DNA of 46,000 nt, taken from the NCBI GenBank assembly GCA_009746045.1, contig RPFO01000076.1, positions 4,769,775 through 4,815,774 of the forward strand, read 5' to 3'. This document shows positions 38,701-46,000 of this stretch, one piece after another. The stretch's first letter is position 1. Each line of letters starts with the position of its first letter. The notes under the pieces were generated by a model, which ran no database searches, had not been told where the DNA came from, and saw nothing but the letters and a program-made list of their open reading frames with translations. The position numbers were made by a program, and so were the translations under genes. Origin of the DNA: Mesostigma viride. Lineage: Eukaryota; Streptophyta; Mesostigmatophyceae; Mesostigmatales; Mesostigmataceae.

Positions 38701-41700
38701 CTAGTACTGGATTGACGCGATGAGTACTGACTAGTACAGGACTACCGTAACAGAAGTCCTATTACTGTGCACACGGGGCCAGCTCGCTTGCAGGTCCGTG
38801 GGACAGCTGACTACCAGACAGGCAAATAAAAATTCCCGTGGGACAGCTGACAGCCCAGTATTCGAGGCGCAGTCAACCAACCGTCCGAGAGAGAGGCAAC
38901 CGCCAAGGGTTCCTGGGACAGGCCAGCGTGGGTGTGGGGGACAGGCGAGCGTGGGCGTGGGGGGGAAAGGCGAGCATGGGAGTGGGGGACAAGCGATCGT
39001 GGGTGTGCAGGACACAAGCAAACGTGCATTTGTGGGGCCACGCACCGCCATCCGACACACGTTGGAGGCCTCGTGAAGTTGCCAGTGTCGCGCTGCTGCT
39101 TATGCGCAAGGGAGACGGGAGGCAGCAGAAGAAGAGCACGACAGCAGGGACAAGGATTGTTAAAGAGGGGAGGGGAAAGGGTAGTGGAAGACGGCAGGGG
39201 AAAGGGTGGCGGAAGACGGCAGGGGAAAGGGTGGCGGAAGACGGCAGGGGAAAGGGTGGTGAAAGACAGCAGGGGAAACGGTGGCGGAAGACGGCAGGGG
39301 AAAGGGTGGTGGAAGACGGCAGGGGAAAGGGTGGTGAAAGACAGCAGGGGAAAGGGTGGCGCAAGACGGCAGGGGAAAGGGTGGCGGAAGACGGCAGGGG
39401 AAAGGGTGGCCGAAGACAGCAGGCGAAAGGGTGGCGGAAGACGGCAGGGGAAAGGTTGGCGCAAGACAGCAGGGGAAAGGGTGGCGGAAGACGGCAGGGG
39501 AAAGGGTGAGGGAAGATGGCAGGGGAAAGGGTGGCGGAAGACGGCAGGGGAAAGGGTGGCGCAAGACAGCAGGGGAAAGGGTCGTGGAAGATGGCAGGGG
39601 AAAGGGTGGCGCAAGACGGCAGGGGAAAGTGTGGCCGAAGGTTGCAGGGGAAAGGGTGGCGGAAGACGGCAGGGGAAAGGGTGGTGGAAGACGGCAGGCG
39701 AAAGGGTGGCGCAAGACGGCAGGGGAAAGGGTGGTGGAAGATGGCAGGGGAAAGGGTGGTGGAAGACGGCAGGGGAAAGGGTAGCGCAAGACGGCAGGGG
39801 AAAGGGTGGTGGAAGATGGCAGGGGAAAGGGTGGTGGAAGACGGCAGGGGAAAGGGTGGTGGAAGACGGCAGGGGAAAGGGTGGCGCAAGACGGCAGGGG
39901 AAAGGGTGGCCGAAGGTTGCAGGGGAAAGGGTGGTGGAAGACGGCAGGGGAAAGGGTAGCGCAAGACGGCAGGGGAAAGGGTGGCGCAAGAGGGCAGGGG
40001 AAAGGGTGGTGGAAGAAGGCAGGGGAAAGGGTGGCGGAAGACGGCAGGGGAAAGGGTGGTGGAAGACGGCAGGGGAAAGGGTGGCGCAAGACGGCAGGGG
40101 AAAGGGTGGTGGAAGATGGCAGGGGAAAGGGTGGTGGAAGACGGCAGGGGAAAGGGTAGCGCAAGACGGCAGGGGAAAGGGTGGTGGAAGATGGCAGGGG
40201 AAAGGGTGGTGGAAGACGGCAGGGGAAAGGGTAGCGGAAGACGGCAGGGGAAAGGGTGGTGGAAGACGGCAGGGGAAAGGGTGGCGCAAGACGGCAGGGG
40301 AAAGGGTGGCCGAAGGTTGCAGGGGAAAGGGTGGTGGAAGACGGCAGGGGAAAGGGTGGCGGAAGACGGCAGGGGAAAGGGTGGCGGAAGACGGCAGGGG
40401 AAAGGGTGGCGGAAGACGGCAGGGGAAAGGGTGGCGGAAGACAGCAGGGGAAAGGGTGGCGGAAGATGGCAGGGGAAAGGGTGGTGGAAGACGGCAGGGG
40501 AAACGGTGGCGGAAGACGGCAGGGGAAAGGGTGGCGCAAGAGGGCAGGGGAAAGGGTGGCGGAAGATTGCAGGGTACAGGGTAGTGGAAGATGGCAGGGG
40601 AAAGGGTGGTTGAAGATGGCAGGGGAAAGGGTGGCGCAAGACAGCAGGGGAAAGGGTGGTTGAAGATGGCAGGGGAAAGTGTGGTGGAAGACGGCAGGGG
40701 AAAGGGTGGTGGAAAATGGCAGGGGAAAGGATGGTGGAAGACGGCAGGGTTAAGGGTGGCGGAAGACGGCAGGGGAAAGGGTGGCGGAAGACAGCAGGCG
40801 AAAGGGTGGCGGAAGACGGCAGGGGAAAGGGTGGCGGAAGAGGGGAGGGGAAAGGGTGGCGCAAGACGGCAGGGGAAAGTGTGGCCGAAGGTTGCAGGGG
40901 AAAGGGTGGCGGAAGACGGCAGGGGAAAGGGTGGTGGAAGACGGCAGGGGAAGGGGTGGTGGAAGACGGCAGGGGAAAGGGTGGCGCAAGACGGCAGGGG
41001 AAAGTGTGGCCGAAGGTTGCAGGGGAAAGGGTGGCGGAAGACAGCAGGGGAAAGGGTGGCGGAAGATGGCAGGGGAAAGGGTAGCGCAAGACGGCAGGGG
41101 AAAGGGTGGTGGAAGACAGCAGGGGAAAGGGTGGCGGAAGACGGCAGGGGAAAGGGTGGCGCAAGACGGCAGGGGAAAGGGTGGCCGAAGGTTGCAGGGG
41201 AAAGGGTGGTGGAAGACGGCAGGGGAAAGGGTGGCGCAAGAGGGCAGGGTAAAGGGTGGCGGAAGAAGGCAGGGGAAAGGGTGGCGGAAGACGGCAGGAG
41301 AAAGGGTGGCGCAAGACAGCAGGGGAAAGGGTGGCGGAAGACGGCAGGGGAAAGGGTGGTGGAAGACGGCAGGGGAAACGGTGGCGGAAGACGGCAGGGG
41401 AAAGGGTGGCGCAAGACGGCAGGGGAAAGGGTGGCGGAAGATTGCAGGGTACAGGGTGGTGGAAGATGGCAGGGGAAAGGGTGGTGGAAGATGGCAGGGG
41501 AAAGGGTGGCGCAAGACGGCAGGGGAAAGGGTGGTTGAAGATGGCAGGGGAAAGTGTGGTGGAAGACGGCAGGGGAAAGGGTGGTGGAAAATGGCAGGGG
41601 AAAGGATGGTGGAAGATGGCAGGGGAAAGGGTGGCGGAAGACGGCAGGGGAAAGGGTGGCGGAAGACGGCAGGGGAAAGGGTGAGGGAAGATGGCAGGGG

Positions 41701-44700
41701 AAAGGGTGGCGGAAGACGGCAGGGGAAAGGGTGGCGCAAGACAGCAGGGGAAAGGGTCGTGGAAGATGGCAGGGGAAAGGGTGGCGCAAGACGGCAGGGG
41801 AAAGGGTGGTGGAAGACGGCAGGGGAAAGAGTGGCGCAAGAAGGCAGGGGAAAGGGTGGCCGAAGGTTGCAGGGGAAAGGGTGGCGGAAGACGGCAGGGG
41901 AAAGGGTGGCGGAAGATGGCAGGGGAAAGGGTGGCGGAAGACGGGAGGGGAAAGGGTGGCGCAAGACGGCAGGGGAAAGGGTGGCGGAAGACGGCAGGGG
42001 AAAGGGTGGCGCAAGACGGGAGGGGAAAGGGTGGCGCAAGACGGCAGGGGAAAGGGTGGCGGAAGACGGCAGGGGAAAGGGTGGCGGAAGACGGCAGGGG
42101 AAAGGGTGGTTGAAGATGGCAGGGGAAAGGGTGGCGGAAGACGGCAGGGGAAACGGTGGCGGAAGACAGCAGGGGAAAGGGTGGCGGAAGACGGCAGGGG
42201 AAAGGGTGGCGGAAGATGGCCGGGGAAAGGGTGGTGGAAGATGGCAGGGGAAAGGGTGGCGGAAGACGGCAGGGTAAAGGGTGGCGGAAGACGGCAGGGG
42301 AAAGGGTGGCGCAAGACGGCAGGGTAAAGGGTGGCGGAAGACGGCAGGGGAAAGGTTGGTGGAATACAGCAGGGGAAAGGGTGGTGGAAGACAGCAAGGG
42401 AATGGGTGGTGGAAGACGGCAGGGGAAAGGGTGGTGGAAGACGGCAGGGGAAAGTGTGGCGGAAGACGGCAGGGTAGAGGGTGGCGCAAGACGGCAGGGG
42501 AAAGGGTGGCGGAAGACGGCAGGGTTAAGGGTGGCGCAAGACGGCAGGGGAAAGGGTGGCGGAAGACAGCAGGGGAAAGGGTGGCCGAAGACAGCAGGGG
42601 AAACGGTGGCGGAAGATGGCCGGGGAAAGGGTGGTGGAAGACGGCAGGGGAAAGGGTGGCGGAAGACGGCAGGGTTAAGGGTGGGGCAAGACGGCAGGGG
42701 AAAGGGTGGCGCAAGACGGCAGGGTAAAGGATGGCGCAAGACGGCAGGAGAAAGGGTGGTGGAAGATGGCAGGGGAAAGGGTGGCGGAAGACGGCAGGGG
42801 AAAGGGTGGTGGAAGATGGCAGGGGAAAGGGTGGCGGAAGATGGCAGGGGAATGTTATTTTATAGAGAGAGGTTTGACGTGGCCAGTGTCGTGCTGCTCT
42901 TTGCGCAAGGGGGACCATCCGTGGAGGGGATGGTGGAATGATCTGGAACAGATCAGCGGGCGGGGGCTCACCTGGGTGATGGTATGCTGCCATCCGCATC
43001 CCCCCCCCCGAACGACGCCTTCTTGCCACCTGTCGCCTTGGCAGCGGCGCGCACGTTGCGTATCCGGTTGGCCTCGTTCTTGGCCACGTTGCTCTTCTTC
43101 TTCTTCTCCAGCTTCTCAAAGGGGTCCTCGCCCACCTCTGCAAACCACGCGTGGGCAGCAAGGGGCGTACAGCACAAAGGGGCCGGAAAACCCAAGGCGT
43201 GTAGGGCAAGCAGCCACGTGCCAGCTGTCAGTAACCTGCAGGAGGAGATGGCAAAGGTGGGAGCATCAATTAATTATAACGTAGGGAGCATACACAAGCA
43301 GAAAACCGAGCCCTGTCACCTGGCACACGCAATATGTTGGGTTGGGTTGGGTTTTACATTGAGTCAAGTTGACTGGAGTTGAGTCAAGTATGAATATGCG
43401 CCAAGAAAGGCAGGTATGCACGGTGTTGCTGATTATGGTCAGAAGGTAGTGCCATGGCGCAGGATTCGGCGCAATGTGGCTGCTTCAAGTCCGTTGATGG
43501 CGCCATTTGTAGGTATGTGTGCCATGCGCTTGCTTACAGTTGGCGGGCGATGCCATGTCAAGTGCCATTGGCGTTGCTTACGATCAGTGGGCGATGCCAT
43601 GTCAAGTACTATGCGCGCGATGGAATAGCTTACGATCAGTGGGCGGTGCCATGGCCATGAACTATGTGTGCGTTGCTATTACAGTCGTTCCCACGCGTCA
43701 AGTTACGATTCTTAAGGTTATGTTCCCGCGTTAAGGTACGACACCGAAGTGTGGGCGGCGACCGTAACTTAAGCCTGGGTGCCATCGTAACTTAACACGG
43801 CATTGAGCCAAACTGTAGGCGTCAGGCTACTCTCGTCTGCGGAGGAGGCCATTTTTGGCCAAGTCCGGACGTCCGGACTCCGGAATAGGGGACCCGCTAT
43901 GCTAATAGCTAAGTGAGACGACTCTATCTAACTATGATTGTGACGTTACACTTTGCATAGGTAGCCAAATAGGCCATGCTGAATGCTCCACTTAATTAGT
44001 GGCAATTAGGCCGAGCTCGGCAGGGAACAGGCAACCCGTATTTCCGGAACATAAACACAGAGTCACAGAACATAGCTGGCGCCGGGCTACGGCGGGATGA
44101 ACTGCTCAGCGGGATCTGAACTGAGGTGAACTAGCAAAGTCACAGCTGCGCAGCCTCGCTATCAGCCTATCACCCAAGCATCCCGCAGCGCCCAGCCTCG
44201 CCGCATCCAGACATGGTACGAAATCCCGTACTATGAGCTGCCTTGATGCTACGGCTGAATCGGGCTTGACGAGAGCTGTCGAATGCCGTATAGAAGTCCA
44301 TCAGAGTAGGAGGGGGTGGGCTGCTAGCCTAATTCTACCGTTAAGTTACGTTCCCGCGTTAAGTTACGACGCCCAGAATTTGGCGGCGATCGTAACTTAA
44401 CGCGGGAATGACTGTACTTAGGGTCCGTGGGCACTGGCATATAAAAAGGACTGGTGCGCATTGCCAGTGCTTACGGTCTGTGGGCTTGGCCTCGATGACG
44501 CCGACATCCGAAATGTCGCCCGCGCGCTTGTAGCCATACCGCCGCCGCCACTCGCCCGTCGCGTCATCCCACACCACCTTGTCCTTCTTCTTCTTGCGGA
44601 TGCCTGCGGAAAGAGGGGAATGCGCATGCCCAGGAGACCCATGGCATATGGTGCATTCTTAAAACCCTGTGTAACCGTATTCTTAGAACCCCGTGTAAGT

Positions 44701-45072
44701 GGTGCGTTCTTAAAACCACCTGGTCCTTCTTCGTCTCGCGGATGCCTGGCTGTGGGGGAACAAGACGCCATGCACGCACACGCGTGCCCACCCAGCAAGC
44801 CGCAGGCACGCGGGGCAAGATGTGCATGTGCCAGCAGTCAGTATGCAGTTCAGGACTGCACAGGTAGGAAGTATAAAAGCAACAATAGGTTTCTGTTTTG
44901 TGCACAAGCACACCTGCCAAGCCTGGAAAAGCCCAGGCACCAATCACGTGCTGGCATCAAACGCATACATGCCCAACTAGCATGCCACGCACGCCCCGGT
45001 CGTGGGCATACCCCCCCTACCTTTTTCCTTGGCGAATTTCTCCCATTTGGTGAGTGGCTTGGGCTTGGGCAG
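35638..45072 (-). CDS. RRS1: RRS1 ribosome biogenesis regulatory protein, partial, at least six exons
   Basis: Nucleolar protein needed for 60S maturation; with RPF2 it brings the 5S RNP into pre-60S. Exons: 45021-45072, 44475-44603, 42972-43137, 37793-37944, 36577-36675, 35638-35787. Family landmarks in order: LPKPKPLTKWEKFAKEKG; KDKVVWDDATGEWRRRYGYK and VIEAKPTD; DPFEKLEKKKK and KNEANRIRNVR; PNKRQLEDAV and STASMGRFDEKLEGEKP; DELVDMKKAVNMQQFI; basic GGKKRKGHGAPDGKKMRTK tail. Phases agree at all junctions except 42972/37944, where nine instead of ten C at 43000-43009 would restore the frame. The N-terminal exon(s) lie beyond the window or were not recognised. The gene is stretched by repeat-filled introns, one of about 5.0 kb. 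Confidence 0.92.
36380..36530 (-). repeat. Degenerate copies of RRS1 exon e 3' edge with donor
   Basis: At 36490-36527 the plus strand repeats the exon e end plus donor (CCTTTTTTCATGTCCACCAG against CCTTCTTCATGTCCACCAG at 36577-36595). On the minus strand this reads ELVDMKK followed by GGTAGGC. A more diverged copy may lie near 36388. All are in the intron downstream of exon e. Confidence 0.65.
36577..36675 (-). CDS. RRS1: RRS1 exon e
   Basis: 99 nt, phase 0 at both ends. Acceptor GCGCCAG, donor GTGCGT. Codes NFPLADPGERDRVREMALKL to DELVDMKK. Confidence 0.88.
36676..37609 (-). other. Intron d-e of RRS1, repeat-poor part
   Basis: No gene seen. A few CAAGCACGCC/CAACCAGCACGCC-type short repeats lie near 36765-36810. 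The right part (37575-37792) holds the exon-edge repeats listed next. Confidence 0.5.
37575..37792 (-). repeat. Tandem copies resembling RRS1 exon d 3' edge with donor
   Basis: About five units of 35-50 bp, each with a CACCC/CCACC start, then CTTCTTCTTGCCCACCATC-like sequence and ATAAA. On the minus strand this is GGGCAAGAAGAAG followed by GTGGG, close to the true exon d end (KKKK then GTGGGT). Directly downstream of exon d. Confidence 0.65.
37793..37944 (-). CDS. RRS1: RRS1 exon d
   Basis: 152 nt. Acceptor ATACGCAG, donor GTGGGT. Codes KAGVGGVRRPNKRQLEDAV, STASMGRFDEKLEGEKP and a final KKKK. Confidence 0.92.
37966..38330. repeat. GACAGCACGGAT minisatellite in RRS1 intron
   Basis: A 22-bp unit with a 44-bp higher period, for example GACGGGACAGATGACAGCAC alternating with a GACGGCACGGAT form. 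Produces Cys/Leu/Ser-rich frames on the minus strand that are not genes. Confidence 0.85.
38331..39164. other. RRS1 intron c-d, unique part left of minisatellite
   Basis: No gene. About four 25-27-bp repeats of a GCGTGGGYGTGGGGGACAG type lie at about 38918-39010. GCCAGTGTCGCGCTGCTGC (39080 onward) recurs in altered form at about 42881. Confidence 0.5.
39165..42853. repeat. 25-bp purine-rich minisatellite, about 147 copies
   Basis: Unit of exactly 25 bp with core GGGGAAAGGGTGGCGG followed by AAGACGGCA. Variants alternate GGC/GGT, CGCAAG, CCGAAGGTTGC. The plus strand is almost all purine. Because 25 is not a multiple of three and the unit lacks stops, frames stay open for up to about 1290 codons on the minus strand. 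Higher-order repeats: a distinctive run at about 40556-40740 recurs at about 41430-41617, and another at about 39495-39590 recurs at about 41680-41770. Lies wholly inside an RRS1 intron. Confidence 0.95.
42972..43137 (-). CDS. RRS1: RRS1 exon c
   Basis: 166 nt. Acceptor GTTTGCAG, donor GTGAGC. Codes VGEDPFEKLEKKKKSNV and ANRIRNVRAAAKATGGKKA, then a C10 run (43000-43009). With nine C the tail would read MRMAAYHHPG and meet exon d in phase. Confidence 0.85.
43138..44474 (-). other. RRS1 intron b-c with decoy donors and foldback element
   Basis: Holds three repeats around GCTTACGATCAGTGGGC (43532, 43576, 43628); on the minus strand these read GCCCACTGATCGTAAGC, close to the exon b end plus donor (GCCCACAGACCGTAAGC). 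Also a foldback at 44351-44407 and a degenerate relative at about 43697-43795. The rest is unremarkable. Confidence 0.6.
44351..44407. repeat. Perfect 19-nt-arm inverted repeat
   Basis: Arms TTCCCGCGTTAAGTTACGA and its exact complement around a 19-nt loop. Similar TTCCCGCGTTAAGGTACGA/CGTAACTTAA sequence occurs at about 43722-43795. Probably a foldback or MITE-type element. Confidence 0.75.
44475..44603 (-). CDS. RRS1: RRS1 exon b
   Basis: 129 nt. Acceptor TTTCCGCAG, donor GTAAGC. Contains the most conserved RRS1 core, VVWDDATGEWRRRYGYKR. Confidence 0.92.
44722..44756 (-). repeat. Partial copy of RRS1 exon b 5' edge with acceptor
   Basis: Minus strand reads CAG then GCATCCGCGAGACGAAG..., coding GIRETKKDQVV, against GIRKKKKDKVV at the true exon b start (44603). 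Lies in the upstream intron a-b. Confidence 0.65.
45021..45072 (-). CDS. RRS1: RRS1 exon a (first visible)
   Basis: 52 nt, codes LPKPKPLTKWEKFAKEK plus one base. Acceptor CCCCCGCAG, donor GTAGGG. Confidence 0.85.
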
Positions 45073-45883
45073 CTGCGGGGGTGGATGGTGGTGGCACCAC
45101 AACCACACAAAGGCACCACCAACATGCCTGTTCGTGACATGCGACGTAGGGCTCTTTCAACAGCCATAAATAAGCAAATACTACATATAATATAGTATCA
45201 TATCTTATATTTATACTTGCACATTCCCCAGGGTATAGGCCGGAGCACACGCGCTTGCACCTGCAGACCATCACAGTCCGCATACCCTCCACATATCACT
45301 GCACACCACCGCACATCACCACAGTCCGCAAGAGAGCAGCGATCATCACCATGCGTACTCACAAGGACAGTATAAATCCTGGGGAAGCGTACTGCCTGAT
45401 GGGTCCAGTCCAACCACAGCAGGAGCCTACCACGGGATGTCGCAGCACCCACCCCTCCCAATGATTTGCATGCCATCTCTCCAGCAAACACACTGGGGAG
45501 GCGGTAGCTTACTTAATATGGGACAATAATATTAGTTACTGTATTGGACATCTGGGGAGGCAGTACCTTAAATGAGATCACAGAAAGTGACTGTGTCTGG
45601 GGACGCATGCCCAGAACGTGCCAGCAAGGTGCTTCAGCACTGCACCTTGGCATGGACAATGCCCGTTTGGGACAAGCTGCCAGCAGCCTCTAGCGCCATA
45701 GGCCACCGTGGTGGCAATACAAGCCAAGCCACCAGCGCCAGGGGGTGTTGAGCGGGCAAGCATGTGCCGTCGCTTGGCTCTTGTGCAACATTATCGCACA
45801 AGGGGTTGCCTTGCGCAGCCCTAGTGCTGTTCTCCGGCATGGTCATTGGTGTCAACACACTCATGAATGCACAGGTTTCGCAC
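45073..45883. other. Region upstream of visible RRS1 exons
   Basis: Expected to hold the intron before exon a and possibly an earlier exon. No segment with the RRS1 N-terminal pattern was recognised. A GTGAGT is present on the minus strand near 45360, but no supporting coding match was found. Confidence 0.4.
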
Positions 45884-46000
45884 CCAAAAATGCACCCGTT
45901 GTCTGCACCCACACAAGCTGCACCATTGTCTGCATGCACAAGCTACACCGTTGTCTGCACGCACAAGTTCTGCCATTATTTGCATGCACAAATTATACCT
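45884..46000. repeat. Short tandem repeat at window end
   Basis: About four copies of a 25-33-bp unit with GCACC(A/G)TTGTCTGCAYGCAC and CAAGCT. Continues to the window end. Confidence 0.7.

Noticed and set aside
39165-42853. CRISPR-like or protein-repeat (collagen/antifreeze-like) array
   Set aside because: There are no unique spacers between repeats, and the unit is a contiguous minisatellite.
38811-43209. Very long Pro/Leu/Ser-rich and Gly/Lys/Arg-rich ORFs (up to about 1290 codons)
   Set aside because: They arise on both strands and in all frames from a 25-bp repeat without stop codons; the period is not a multiple of three, so each frame cycles through the same 75-bp pattern. RRS1 exons flank the array on the minus strand, which places it in an intron.
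45578-45939. Minus-strand ORFs as RRS1 N-terminal exon
   Set aside because: No resemblance to the RRS1 N-terminal pattern that precedes the KPLTKW motif.

Overview
This is a eukaryotic nuclear window, most likely from a green alga (inferred). The evidence is a spliced, GC-rich host gene with GTGCGT/GTGAGC-type donors and GCAG acceptors, together with DIRS-like tyrosine-recombinase elements, copia-like elements and LINEs. No rRNA, tRNA, CRISPR or bacterial-style gene cluster is seen. Nearly all open frames are retroelement debris or tandem-repeat artefacts. The only conventional host gene I can name is RRS1 (ribosome biogenesis), in at least six exons on the minus strand between 45072 and 35638.

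Layout. 1-3197: decayed copia-like element A (CCHC gag, in-frame TGA, integrase). 3198-5882: 5' LTR, primer-binding site and gag-protease ORF of a second copia-like element, with an unusual C-terminal extension. 6673-8086: 3' end of a LINE with a TACGCAAAA-type tail and palindromes. 8420-10640: 172-bp satellite array split by a 723-bp solo LTR (TSD GATAA).

11139-35101 is a Russian-doll nest. A minus-strand zinc-finger gene (exon parts 35101-34446 and 11389-11139) is split by a LINE with a 13-bp target-site duplication. The LINE is split by DIRS-like element B (14092-34110). B is split inside its internal A repeat by DIRS-like element A (14436-29123). A is split between RNase H and recombinase by a 9.3-kb copia-like LTR element (16113-25390, TSD ACCCA). 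The gag region of that element holds a 769-bp terminal-inverted-repeat insert (17744-18512). Each of the first four junctions is supported by a target duplication, by restored repeat length or by restored reading frame.

35638-46000 is RRS1. Its introns hold a 3.7-kb 25-bp minisatellite (39165-42853), other short tandem repeats, a long hairpin, and several partial copies of RRS1 exon edges with their splice sites.

The most novel-looking items are: (i) a copia-like element with domain order gag-INT-PR-RT-RH; (ii) a 2A-like HPNPGP motif at the RNase H/recombinase boundary of two divergent DIRS elements; (iii) duplicated exon/splice-site edges in RRS1 introns; (iv) the nest itself.
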